From contig CANMFU010000006.1 in assembly GCA_947497295.1 (NCBI GenBank), positions 1-64,000 of the forward strand: a DNA stretch of 64,000 nt, in the 5' to 3' direction. Position numbers and translations under genes: made by a program. How positions within the stretch are numbered: position 1 is the first letter of the stretch; each line of letters starts with the position of its first letter. This DNA is from an uncultured Roseovarius sp. (lineage in GTDB: Bacteria; Pseudomonadota; Alphaproteobacteria; Rhodobacterales; Rhodobacteraceae). The notes under the pieces are model-generated. The model was not told the DNA's origin. It saw only the letters and a program-made list of their open reading frames with translations, and ran no database searches. This document shows, piece by piece, positions 24,578 to 34,102 of the stretch.

Positions 24578-25558
24578 ATGGCGGATAGCACGGTGGTTGT
24601 GGTCGGTGGCGGCGCTTGGGGGACGGCGCTGGCCTGTGTAGCGGCACGAGCGGGGCGGCACGCGATTCTTCTGTGCCGCGATTCCAGCACTGCCGAGGCG
24701 CTGAATATGCACCGGTGCAATCCGCGCTATCTGCCGGATATCATTCTGCCCGACAAAATCGAGGCGACAACCGACCCCGGCGTTTTGGGCGGTGCGGACA
24801 CCGTCATTCTGGCCATCCCGGCGCAGAGCCTGCGCGCAGCGCTGCCCGCGCTTGCACCGCTGATCGCGCCGGGCTCGACCCTGATCAACACCGCCAAGGG
24901 GATCGAGCTGGGCACAGGACTGGCGCTGAGCCGCGTCATTGCCGATATCTGCCCGGATCATGCACAGGCCGTCCTGTCTGGCCCCAGCTTTGCCAGTGAT
25001 GTCGCGCAGGGCAAGCCGACGGCTGTTACGCTGGCGGCCGAAGGCGAGGCGGCGGCACTGTCCCTGTGCCGCGCGCTGAGTTCGGACAGTTTTCGCGCTT
25101 ATGCCAGCGACGATATGACCGGCGTGGAAACCGGGGGCGCGTTGAAGAACGTCTATGCCATCGCGGCGGGCGTCGTCATCGGCCTTGGCTTTGGCGAAAG
25201 CGCCAAGGCCGCGCTGATCACCCGCGCCTTTGTCGAGTTGCGCCGCCTTGGGGCTGCGATGGGGGGCCGCCCGCAGACATATCTGGGTCTGTCGGGCTTT
25301 GGCGATCTGATGCTGAGCTGTTCGTCGCCGCAATCGCGCAATTTCGGCTATGGCATGGCGCTGGGCCGGCGCGAGGACCTGGCCGGGCGCCCCTTGGCCG
25401 AGGGCGCGGCGACAGTGCAGATTGCCGGGCGCATCGCAGACGAGCATGGCGTAAGCGCGCCCATCCTGCACGCCACGCGCCGCCTGATTGCCGGTGAGAT
25501 TGCGCCAAAGGACGCGGTGGAGGGCCTGCTGTCGCGTCCCATCAAGGAGGAATTCTGA
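24578..25558 (+). CDS. gpsA: NAD(P)-dependent glycerol-3-phosphate dehydrogenase
   Basis: GpsA reduces dihydroxyacetone phosphate to sn-glycerol-3-phosphate for phospholipid synthesis. The 326 residues contain the Rossmann start VVVVGGGAWGTALACVAARAG, NTAKGIELGTG, LSGPSFASDVAQGKPTAVTL, the catalytic Lys region GGALKNVYAIAAGVVIGLGFG and GLSGFGDLMLSCSSPQSRNF. The ATG at 24578 has GGGATGGGCG upstream. It is convergent with the sugar transferase gene, with only 4 bases between the stops, and is flanked on both sides by cell-surface polysaccharide genes. Confidence 0.97.
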   Translation: MADSTVVVVGGGAWGTALACVAARAGRHAILLCRDSSTAEALNMHRCNPRYLPDIILPDKIEATTDPGVLGGADTVILAIPAQSLRAALPALAPLIAPGSTLINTAKGIELGTGLALSRVIADICPDHAQAVLSGPSFASDVAQGKPTAVTLAAEGEAAALSLCRALSSDSFRAYASDDMTGVETGGALKNVYAIAAGVVIGLGFGESAKAALITRAFVELRRLGAAMGGRPQTYLGLSGFGDLMLSCSSPQSRNFGYGMALGRREDLAGRPLAEGAATVQIAGRIADEHGVSAPILHATRRLIAGEIAPKDAVEGLLSRPIKEEF

Positions 25559-25562
25559 CGCT

Positions 25563-26168
25563 TTATCGCAGGCGGCGAAACACCGTTTTCAGCATGATTT
25601 CCCAATCATAGCAAAATGACCGGTTCCGCTGATAGATCAGGTCGATCGTCGCTTTGCGCGGCACGCAGCGTTCTGAATAGACGCGATCCGTCTCGGCGGC
25701 GTCCGTGCAGCGGGCCAGCAGATATTCCTCGTGTTCGTGGAAATAGAGCGTGGCAAGCCCGGTGATACCGGGCCGCGATTTCAACACTTGGGCGTAGATC
25801 TTGGGAAAGCGTTCGACATAAATACGCAAGGGCGGGCGCGGGCCGACGAGGCTGATATCGCCCTTCAGCACATTCAGGATTTGTGGCAACTCGTCCAGCC
25901 GCTTGGCCCGCAGCATCCCGCCGGTGCGCGTCAGGCGATTGCGCTTGTCGCCGCCCGACACGCCGCTGTCACCCGCCGCCGGGCGCATGGTGCGGAACTT
26001 GATCAGTCCAAAGGACTGCGTCGGGGTTCTCATCCGCTCGGCGATATAGAAGACGGGCCGCCCGTCGCGCACGAGGATCATAACCGCAACGGTGATCATC
26101 ACAGGCAGCAGCAGAGTGCCCAGCACGATGGCCGAGATGATATCGAAAAACCGTTTGAAGGGCGTCAT
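25563..26168 (-). CDS. short-form sugar phosphotransferase (phosphoglycosyltransferase)
   Basis: A 201-residue monotopic phosphoglycosyltransferase of the bacterial sugar transferase family, which places the first sugar phosphate on undecaprenyl phosphate. One N-terminal membrane segment (FFDIISAIVLGTLLLPVMIT) precedes the catalytic core with FYIAERMRTPTQSFGLIKFRTM, KRLDELPQILNVLKGDISLVG and PRP. It lacks the four-helix N-terminal part of WbaP/WcaJ, resembling PglC. The start at 26168 overlaps the stop of the epimerase gene by 4 bases. Confidence 0.93.
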   Translation of the reverse strand: MTPFKRFFDIISAIVLGTLLLPVMITVAVMILVRDGRPVFYIAERMRTPTQSFGLIKFRTMRPAAGDSGVSGGDKRNRLTRTGGMLRAKRLDELPQILNVLKGDISLVGPRPPLRIYVERFPKIYAQVLKSRPGITGLATLYFHEHEEYLLARCTDAAETDRVYSERCVPRKATIDLIYQRNRSFCYDWEIMLKTVFRRLR

Positions 26169-27019
26169 GTCGCGTCCCTGACCCGGCGCCATTCGTCCAG
26201 CATCGCGGCTGCGTCCGATGCCGCAGGACCGAAGGAATGCAGTTTCGCCAGCATCGTGCAATCCAGGGTGATATTTTGCACCGCATTCGGCGGCGCGGGG
26301 TGCGTGACATAGGCTGTGCCGCTGACTTCCAGCAAGGTCTGCATGGCGACGGGCGCCGGCGCGCTGACATTCAATACATCCGGCAATGCGGGGCCTTTGT
26401 GCAGCAGTGTTTCCAGCACCTGCGCCAATGTGGCCGGACCGATATAGCTGCGTAGCGGCCCGTTGCCGTCGCTGAAGCGGTCCAGCGTCAGCGGGTGCGC
26501 GGCGCTGGCGCGAACCGCATTCAGCATAAGCGCATCCGCGCCCAGAACGTTGCCGATGCGCAGCGCGCAGGCGGGCGGGGTGGCTGTCCCCTGCACGGCG
26601 TGCTCTGACTCCAGCTTGGCCTTGGCGTAAGGGCTGGCGGGGTTTGGTGTGTCGTCCTCGGCATAGGGGCGCGCGCTGTCGGTGCCATAGACGGCAGAGC
26701 TGGAGGCCAGTAAAACATGCGCCGTGCCCATCCGGGCCGCCGCTTCGATCGCGGCGCGCGCAATTACGGCGTTCTGGTCCAGATTGGCACCCTCGGCAGG
26801 GGTGACGCCAGCCAGAACCAGAAGCCGATCAAAGCTGCCTTGTGTGGCCAGCGCATCCGCGCCCTGCGCCGCGTCCCACTGGATATCACCGTTGCCGCCG
26901 CGCGATTGCCAAGACAGCGCAATGCAATGCGGCGGCGAGGCGTCCCAATAGCGGCGTAGCATGCGACCCACGCGGCCAGTGCCGCCGATGACCAGCACTT
27001 TCAGATCAGCTTCTGCCAT
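26165..27019 (-). CDS. NAD-dependent epimerase/dehydratase family protein
   Basis: An extended SDR enzyme of 284 residues, probably acting on a nucleotide sugar. The dinucleotide motif is VIGGTGRVGRMLR, the active site shows SSSAVYG followed by SPYAKAK (YxxxK), and RIGNVLGADAL matches the substrate region. The C-terminal part is shorter than in UDP-sugar 4-epimerases. It is joined by ATGA overlap to the sugar transferase downstream, so the two probably work in one glycan pathway. Confidence 0.88.
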   Translation of the reverse strand: MAEADLKVLVIGGTGRVGRMLRRYWDASPPHCIALSWQSRGGNGDIQWDAAQGADALATQGSFDRLLVLAGVTPAEGANLDQNAVIARAAIEAAARMGTAHVLLASSSAVYGTDSARPYAEDDTPNPASPYAKAKLESEHAVQGTATPPACALRIGNVLGADALMLNAVRASAAHPLTLDRFSDGNGPLRSYIGPATLAQVLETLLHKGPALPDVLNVSAPAPVAMQTLLEVSGTAYVTHPAPPNAVQNITLDCTMLAKLHSFGPAASDAAAMLDEWRRVRDAT

Positions 27020-27649
27020 GCGCGGTGCCCTCCGGTTCTCCCTTGCGGCACTCTAGCGGAAATTGAGGGGGCCGCCAGTGGACTGGATCAGCGCGGCGCC
27101 GCGTCCGGGATCAGCAGCGCTGCCGCCAGCACCTTGCGGGTGCCGTCAAAGACGGTGGGTTTTTCGCCGCGCCAGCGCGAAAAATGGCGGTGTTGGGCGT
27201 AACCGCTGCCCAGCTGCGCCACAGTCTCGCCGGTCTCATCGGCGATGCGGCCAAGGCGCAGGCGCAGGTTGTCCTGATACTGTCCGCGATGCTTTGCCTC
27301 CAGCCGAAGGTGGAACAGGGAGGATCTGATACGCGGCCTGATTTCCATATCCGCCACGGCGGCGGGGGCGACCTGCCAGCCCTTATGAGCCAAAGCAATC
27401 AGCGCGCTTGCGTCCTTTCCTTGCGTCAGCCGTACCATGGCGCGGGCCGCAGGCGCCGTAGCGCGGCGCAGATCAGCGCGGGAAAAGCGGCCCCGTGCAA
27501 GCGCATCTGCGGCAAAAAACAGCCGCGCCGCGCGGGCCATCCGGCCCGCGCAATACGCCTCGTTTCCGGCTTCCATCAGCCGTTCCCACATCAGATCGGC
27601 GCGGGTCCAGCCCGATTTTTGCGCCAATAGCCAGTCGGGATCGCTGCGC

Positions 27650-28346
<697 letters not shown>

Positions 28347-28357
<11 letters not shown>

Positions 28358-29114
28358 GGCGCGCCCCCCCCAGATAGGCTTCGATCACGGCGGGGTGGTT
28401 GCGGATCTCCTTGGGGTTGCCCTCGGCCAGAAACTTGCCAAAGCTCATGCAGGTGATCTTGTCGCACAGGCCCATGATGGCCTGCATGTCATGTTCCACC
28501 AGCAGGATGGTCGTGCCGGCCTCGCGCAGGCGGCGCATGAGATCCATCATCTGGCGGGTCTCCTCGGGGTTCATGCCGGTGAACGGCTCGTCCAGCAGCA
28601 TCAGGTCGGGGTGGCTGGCAAAGACGATCGCCATGCCCAGCGCGCGCTGGTGGCCGTGGCTCAGATCGCCTGCGCGTTCCCTGGCCAGCTCGCTCAGCCC
28701 GAAGAATTTCAGCGCCTCGCGCGCGCGTCCCTCGGCGCCTTCGCGATCCTCGCGGTCCCAGCCGATGATGGCGGCAAAGATGTTCGGGCGGAACGGCATA
28801 TGGGTGCCGATCAGCACGTTTTCCATCACCGTCAGTTCGGCAAAAAGGGTCGAGTGCTGGAACGTGCGCACCACGCCGCGCCGTGCGACCTCGTGCATTT
28901 TCAGGCCCGATATATCCTCCTCGTGCAGCAGAACCTTGCCGCTGGTCGGCTTGTAGAAGCCCGAAATCATGTTGAACGTCGTTGTCTTGCCCGCGCCATT
29001 GGGGCCGATCAGGCCATGGATCGTGCCATGATCGACCGAAAAGTTCAGCGCATCCACCGCCACCAGACCGCCAAAGCGCATGGTCAGGTCTTCGACTTTC
29101 AGAAACTGGGTCAT
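28347..29114 (-). CDS. livG: branched-chain-type ABC transporter ATPase LivG (system 2)
   Basis: A 255-residue ATPase with Walker A GPNGAGKTT, FNMISGFYKPTSGKV, signature DLSHGHQRALGMAI (a variant of the usual LSYGQQR form), Walker B LMLLDEPFTGMNPEE and LLVEHDMQAIMGLCD. The His in the signature, SHGHQR, is typical of a subgroup of HAAT systems near amide/urea-type importers. It overlaps livM by 4 bases. Confidence 0.95.
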
Positions 29115-30064
29115 GGCTTGGCTCTCCGCTTGGTGAATTTCTGGACGATGCTTTCCAGCCCGTTGGGCAGGAACAGGATCGAAGCGATCAGGATGGCGCC
29201 GTAGATCAGTGGGCGCAGCTGCTCGAATCCCATTTCGCGCAGGACCACCTCATTCAGGATGGTCAGCACGACACAGCCCAGGATGGGGCCGTAGAACGTG
29301 CCGGTGCCGCCGACGATGGCCCATGTCAGCACGAAAACCATGTAATCCAGATCGAAACTGCCCGGATTGATCGTGCCGATATAATGCGCCAACAGCGCGC
29401 CGCCGATACCCGCGAACCCGCTGGCAATGGCAAAGGCCAGCGTCCGGTAGGCGCGCAGATTGACGCCCGACGCCTCGGCCAGCTTGTCCTGCCAGTGGAC
29501 GGCGTGGAAGGTCAGGCCGACAGGGCTGCGTTCGATCCGCCACAGGATCCACAGGCAGATGATGACGATGAACCCGGCAAAGTAGAAATAGCTGACCGGC
29601 TCGAAGAAGTCGAAATTATAGATGCCGATGGAGAAATCCGGCATCGGGTCAATTCCCTTGATCCCCTTGGCGCCGCCGAACGGGTCGCGGAAATGCTTCC
29701 ACAGCAGGCGGATGATCTCGCCCGCGGCAAAACTGCCGATGAGGAAGTAGAACCCCTTCATGCGGAACAGTGGGAAGCTGAGGATGACCGCGATCAGCGC
29801 CGCCGTGATGCCGCCCAGCAGCATCGAAATAGGCACATAGATGCCCAGGTTCTTGGTCATCATTGCGCTGGCATAGGCGCCGACGCCCATGATGACCACA
29901 TGCGCCAGCGACCATTCGCCGGTCAGCGTCAGCAGGCGGTAGGACGACACGACAAGGATGTTTATGGTCAGGAAAACAAGGATTTCCTGCTGTGAAAAGC
30001 TGAGGCCATGAGGCAGGGCAATCAGGGCTACGGCCGCGATGGGCCAGATCAGGTATTTAAGCAC
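29111..30064 (-). CDS. livM: branched-chain-type ABC transporter permease LivM (system 2)
   Basis: An inner-membrane permease of 317 residues. It has EWSLAHVVIMGVGAYASAMM near the start, the contact loop SPVGLTFHAVHWQDKLAEASGVN and DYMVFVLTWAIVGGTGTFYGPILG. I chose the GTG at 30064 (GGAG eight bases upstream, 8-base overlap with the livH stop) rather than the TTG at 30079, which would lengthen the overlap. Confidence 0.93.
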   Translation of the reverse strand: MLKYLIWPIAAVALIALPHGLSFSQQEILVFLTINILVVSSYRLLTLTGEWSLAHVVIMGVGAYASAMMTKNLGIYVPISMLLGGITAALIAVILSFPLFRMKGFYFLIGSFAAGEIIRLLWKHFRDPFGGAKGIKGIDPMPDFSIGIYNFDFFEPVSYFYFAGFIVIICLWILWRIERSPVGLTFHAVHWQDKLAEASGVNLRAYRTLAFAIASGFAGIGGALLAHYIGTINPGSFDLDYMVFVLTWAIVGGTGTFYGPILGCVVLTILNEVVLREMGFEQLRPLIYGAILIASILFLPNGLESIVQKFTKRRAKP

Positions 30065-30926
30065 GATCCGCACTCCCAAAGAGGCCGGTTGGCTTGACGA
30101 TGAGGACCAGCAGCATCAGCGACAGCCCGGTGATATCGGCGATGACACCGCCATAGAAGGTGGTGACGAACGTGTGCACGAAGGCATAGACGACCGATGC
30201 GATGATCGCCCCCTCCAGCGATCCGACGCCGCCGACGATGATCACGATGAAGGCCGTCACGATCACCGAATGGCCCATATGCGGATTGACCGACACCAGT
30301 GGCGCAGTCAGCGTTCCGGCGATGCCGGCCAGCCCGGCGCCGATGAACATGGCGATCTTGGCTGTCTGCGCGATGGAAATGCCTTGTAGCTCGGCCGCCT
30401 GCGGATCCTGGGCGGACGCGCGCAACGCCCAGCCAAAGCGCGTGCGTTTCAGGAAATACCACAGCGTTGACAGCAGCAGCACGGCGGCAACGATGACATA
30501 AACGCGCGCCAGCGGGATGCTGATCGTGTCCGTGAACCAGACCACATGCTGCGTAACCGGCGGGATGAACTCCATCCGGACGCCAAAGCCCATGCTGGCC
30601 AGAGCCTGAAGGATCATCAGGAACCCGATAGAGGCCACCAGCCCGCCCAGCGGATTATCCCGCAGCGGTCTGAACAGCGCCCGCTCCATCAACAGGCCCA
30701 GACAGCCGACGAACAGCAGGCCGACAACAACGGCCAGGAAAAATGGCATATGCATGTCTGCATAGACGGCAACGACGACATAGGCGCCGGCCATGAACAG
30801 CTCGCCATGGGCGAAGTTGATCACGCCCATGACGCCGAAAATCAGCACAAGGCCGACCGCAACGAGCGAGATATAGCTTGCCGCATAGACGGCATTCAGG
30901 CCGGTCTGGGCCAGAAGATCCAGCAT
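30057..30926 (-). CDS. livH: branched-chain-type ABC transporter permease LivH (system 2)
   Basis: A 289-residue permease with LVAVGLVLIFGVMGVINFAHGE at the start, GGLVASIGFLMILQALASMGFG, the contact loop KRTRFGWALRASAQDPQAAELQGI, and the tail LIVKPTGLFG. It lies 66 bases after the receptor gene. Confidence 0.95.
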   Translation of the reverse strand: MLDLLAQTGLNAVYAASYISLVAVGLVLIFGVMGVINFAHGELFMAGAYVVVAVYADMHMPFFLAVVVGLLFVGCLGLLMERALFRPLRDNPLGGLVASIGFLMILQALASMGFGVRMEFIPPVTQHVVWFTDTISIPLARVYVIVAAVLLLSTLWYFLKRTRFGWALRASAQDPQAAELQGISIAQTAKIAMFIGAGLAGIAGTLTAPLVSVNPHMGHSVIVTAFIVIIVGGVGSLEGAIIASVVYAFVHTFVTTFYGGVIADITGLSLMLLVLIVKPTGLFGSADRA

Positions 30927-30992
30927 TGGGATACACTCTCAAAATGGGGGAGGAAGCGGCGCAGAGGGTCACCCCGCGCCGCAAAGATGCGA

Positions 30993-32285
30993 TCAGCCGC
31001 GCTGATCGTACATCTGGTCATAGGCCTGCATGTGCTTGATCAGCAGATCGCCGTGCTGATCGTACCAGTCCGGGATCGACTTGAATCCCTTGATGACGGC
31101 CTTGCCATCCTCAATCACGACGACGGGCCAGTCCCCGACCAGCGCGTTGTCGATCCCGAACAGCTCGGTCCCCCACCACACCGCGTCGCCAAAGGCGTGC
31201 TTGCCTGTGCCGCCCTCTTTCATCGCGGCAATCACAGCATCGGGGTCGGCGCTGCCTGCCTTTTCGGCGGCGGCCTTCCACAGGTCCATGATTGACGCGT
31301 ATTCCCAAGAAACAGCGCCCCATTCGCCGGGGTGCCGTTCGGAATAGGCCTCATAGAAACCGTTCGCATCCTCGAAATTGATATTGTCGCCCGCCAGTGC
31401 CGGATCGTCGAAATCGGGAAACTGGAAAATGAAGCCTTCCATGAACTCCTTGGACGTTTTGGCGATCATCTGGTCATAGAAATCGGCGGTCGCGCTAATC
31501 ATTTTGCCCGCGTAGCCCTGCTGAAACAGCTGCTCGCAGATCGGATGGACATAATCCGAATAGCAGGTGTCGAGGCAGATGATATCGGGGTTGCTGGACA
31601 GCATGCGCGTGACGATGGGCGCGAAATCGGTCGTGGCGGGGTCAAAGAGCAGAGGCTCTTCCAGAACCTCGATTCCGCGCGCCTCGAAGGCGGCCAGATA
31701 GGTCGCGACCGAGGGCAGGCCCAGCGCATCGTCCTGCGCGCAGATCACGGCAGTTTTCGCGTCAGGGTAGGTATCGGCCAGATAATCGACGCCGGTTACG
31801 ACGTAGATCGGATGCACCTCGGCGGGGGCCAGCAACGTGGTGCTTTCCGGGCTCAGGTCAGACGGCAGGAGGGTGGAAAACAGCATGCCGGTCTTGTCGG
31901 CAACGGGTTGCACGCCGGGCCACGTATCGCCGCCCAGCATCATGATGAACGAAACGCCGTCCTCGCGGATCAGCTTTGTCGCGCCGGTGCGGGCCTTGGC
32001 GGGGTCGTATTCATTGTCGTAGCTGACGAATTCAACCGGATGCTTGCCGTCGGACAGCTCGATTCCGCCAGCGGCATTGACACGTTCGGCCCAGATCATG
32101 CAGCCATCAAGGCCGGGCTTGCCCCATGCGGCAACGGCGCCTGTCAGCGGCGCGAGAAAGCCGATCTTGATCGGCTCGCCCGCGGCCAGCGATGCGCCGG
32201 GCAGGGCTGCCCCGACAGCGGTGATGGCGGTACTTTTCAAAAAGGTCCGGCGCGTCAGACCGGCGGCCATAAGCTTGGAAATCAT
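30993..32285 (-). CDS. ABC transporter substrate-binding protein with Tat-type leader (system 2)
   Basis: A 430-residue receptor of the type I (Peripla_BP) family. The leader MISKLMAAGLTRRTFLKSTA has the twin-arginine pattern (TRRTFLK), so it may be exported folded. The mature part begins IKIGFLAPLTGAVAAWGKPG and contains MMLGGDTWPGVQPVADKTGM, STLLPSDLSPES, HPIYVVTGVDYLA and EGFIFQFPDFDDP. The fold is nearer to AmiC/UrtA-like receptors than to LivK; the ligand is unknown. The ATG at 32285 is chosen because it begins the leader. A paralogue lies just upstream. Confidence 0.92.
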   Translation of the reverse strand: MISKLMAAGLTRRTFLKSTAITAVGAALPGASLAAGEPIKIGFLAPLTGAVAAWGKPGLDGCMIWAERVNAAGGIELSDGKHPVEFVSYDNEYDPAKARTGATKLIREDGVSFIMMLGGDTWPGVQPVADKTGMLFSTLLPSDLSPESTTLLAPAEVHPIYVVTGVDYLADTYPDAKTAVICAQDDALGLPSVATYLAAFEARGIEVLEEPLLFDPATTDFAPIVTRMLSSNPDIICLDTCYSDYVHPICEQLFQQGYAGKMISATADFYDQMIAKTSKEFMEGFIFQFPDFDDPALAGDNINFEDANGFYEAYSERHPGEWGAVSWEYASIMDLWKAAAEKAGSADPDAVIAAMKEGGTGKHAFGDAVWWGTELFGIDNALVGDWPVVVIEDGKAVIKGFKSIPDWYDQHGDLLIKHMQAYDQMYDQRG

Positions 32286-32694
32286 CTGGTTTCTCCCGTG
32301 TTGAGACCGCAAATTGTCTGCGGCGCATATTTTGGAAATCGGGCGATGCGATACGGTCAGGCGCCGGGCACATCGTCGCGCCCGGCGGGTCTGAGTGTCA
32401 GTTCGCGCCGATCTCAGGGAAAGGGTAACAGCGGGTTGGTTGCGCGAGCAAGAAACTTTGTTTCATTCTGGTCCATAAAATTGAACCAATTGTACTTCTG
32501 TGGTGGGTGTTTCAGAATAAAGTATCTATAAAGACCATTTAGTTTAATAGCTTAGCCTTTCGTCCGGCCGTTGCTGGTGGTCGATCTGAATGAACCAATT
32601 TTTATACCGAAATCACCGGCGGCACCCATTCCGGTCCTCATATGACGGCGGCGAACGGGAAAACGGCGCAGAATCTGCCGATCCTGTGGCCGGC
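32286..32694. other. promoter region of importer 2, AT-rich in the middle
   Basis: About 410 bases separate the two paralogous receptor genes. The stretch 32440-32560 is clearly AT-richer than its surroundings, as expected for a promoter on the minus strand. The motif GAACCAATT occurs twice in the same orientation (32483-32491 and 32592-32600). No small gene is convincing. Confidence 0.5.
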
Positions 32695-33978
32695 TCAGCC
32701 ATCCGAAAACGCCCAGCCACCTTTGGCCAGACGCTGCTCCCAGAGCTGCTCCAGATCCGACATTTCCCGTCGCAGCAAGTCGCCATGTTGTCCTAGCCAC
32801 GCCGGGATCGAGCCAAATTCGGTAATGCGCGCTTTGCCGCCCTGCACTGTCACTACTGGCCAGTCGCCGACCAGCGCGTTCGAGATGCCAAACATCTCGT
32901 CACCCCACCATTGCGCCGGGCCAAAGGCATGCGTGACCTGCCCCAGTTGTTTCATCGCGGCCAGCACCGATGCAGGCGCAAGACTGCCCGCCTTTTCGAC
33001 GGCGGCCTGCCAGATCTCCAACGTGGCAACATATTCCCAGCTGACCGCGCTCCAGGTACCCGGAAAGCGGCGCTCGTATTCTTCAAAAAACTTTTTGGGC
33101 TGGTTAAAGAAAAACGCCTTCTCGCGCAGTAACGGATCATCGAAATCGGGAAACTGAAACACGGTTCCTTCCATGAACTCCGCCGACGTGCGCGCCACCA
33201 GCGCGGGGTAATTGTCCAGCGTGCAGGATACGATCTGTCCGTCGTATCCCTTGGCATGGGCGTATTCGGTCAGCGCATGCACCATCGGCGTGTAGCTGGT
33301 GGACCAGCAAAGGATGTCCGGCGCATCCTCCAGCATCGCATCGACGATGGCGGCGGCATCGGTCTGGTCTGGCGGGTACTGAATTTCCTTGACCAGATTG
33401 ATACCCGCCGCCTTGAACGCGGCGCGATACGTGGCCAGCGATGGCAGCCCCAGCGCATCTGTCTGACTGCAAATCGCCGCTGTCTTCAATTCGGGCTGCG
33501 TGCGCCCCAACCAATCGACGCCGGTGACCGTATATATCGGATGAAGTTCGCTGGGCGCGATCAGCAGCGGCGTGTCGGGCGACAGATCCGAGGGCAGCAG
33601 GGTCGAGGTCAACACCTTGGACCGCATCAGAAAATCGCGTACCGGCGTGAATGTATCGCCCCCCAGCATCATCAGCAGCGCCACATCGTGTCGCTGCACC
33701 ATCAGCCGCGCGCCCTCCATGGAATGGCCCTGATCATAACCGCAGTCAAAGGCGTGAATACGCACCGGATGCCGCTGCCCTTCGATCAGCAGACCGCCCG
33801 CAGCGTTCAGCCAATCCTCCCAGATACGCGCGCCGTTCAGACCTGGCAGGCCCCAGCTTTCGACAGGGCCGCTTAGCGGTCCCAGAAAGCCGATATTGAT
33901 TACTTTGCGCGCGCCAGCGCTCAGGCGGGGCAGGGCGCTGCGGACGGCAAGGCGATGGGCGAAACTCGATCCTGACAT
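32695..33978 (-). CDS. second type I substrate-binding protein, paralogue of the system 2 receptor
   Basis: The 427-residue protein is collinear with the neighbouring receptor: INIGFLGPLSGPVESWGLPG, MMLGGDTFTPVRDFLMR, TLLPSDLSPDTPL, HPIYTVTGVDWLG, FMEGTVFQFPDFDDPLL and ISNALVGDWPVVTVQGG. Unlike the neighbour it has no clear signal peptide: the N-terminus MSGSSFAHRLAVRSALPRLS has Arg residues but no hydrophobic core. It may be a cytosolic ligand sensor (as AmiC is) or a receptor with a damaged leader. The ATG at 33978 is chosen over a TTG at 34047 that lies in a repeat tail. It precedes the importer 2 promoter region. Confidence 0.88.
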   Translation of the reverse strand: MSGSSFAHRLAVRSALPRLSAGARKVINIGFLGPLSGPVESWGLPGLNGARIWEDWLNAAGGLLIEGQRHPVRIHAFDCGYDQGHSMEGARLMVQRHDVALLMMLGGDTFTPVRDFLMRSKVLTSTLLPSDLSPDTPLLIAPSELHPIYTVTGVDWLGRTQPELKTAAICSQTDALGLPSLATYRAAFKAAGINLVKEIQYPPDQTDAAAIVDAMLEDAPDILCWSTSYTPMVHALTEYAHAKGYDGQIVSCTLDNYPALVARTSAEFMEGTVFQFPDFDDPLLREKAFFFNQPKKFFEEYERRFPGTWSAVSWEYVATLEIWQAAVEKAGSLAPASVLAAMKQLGQVTHAFGPAQWWGDEMFGISNALVGDWPVVTVQGGKARITEFGSIPAWLGQHGDLLRREMSDLEQLWEQRLAKGGWAFSDG

Positions 33979-34026
33979 GATCCGAACCCTACCAGCGCCC
34001 GCGCCGCTCTGTCGCGCAAGATCGTT

Positions 34027-34045
34027 CACCTTTCCATAAATACTC
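34027..34045 (-). repeat. intergenic tail element, copy 4 (class C)
   Basis: On the minus strand GAGTATTTATGGAAAGGTG follows directly after the T run of the symporter terminator. It resembles the tail at 52252-52275 (GAGTATTTTCGGGAAGATGA). Confidence 0.7.
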
Positions 34046-34075
34046 AAAAAAACACCCGCGCCGAAACGCGGATGT
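34046..34075 (-). terminator. rho-independent terminator after the alanine-type symporter gene
   Basis: On the minus strand ACATCCGCG and CGCGGGTGT form a 9-bp stem (one T-G pair) with TTTCGG loop, followed by seven T. The class C tail follows immediately. Confidence 0.9.
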
Positions 34076-34102
34076 TGTCATTATCTCAAGTTCGATCAGC
34101 AC

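Noticed and set aside
32321..32345. GCATATTTTGGAAATCGGGC resembling the class C tail
   Set aside because: It lacks a hairpin, the match is partial, and its orientation is opposite to the upstream gene, so it was not counted as an element.
33979..34047. TTG start extending the second receptor
   Set aside because: The extension overlaps the class C repeat tail and adds no leader.
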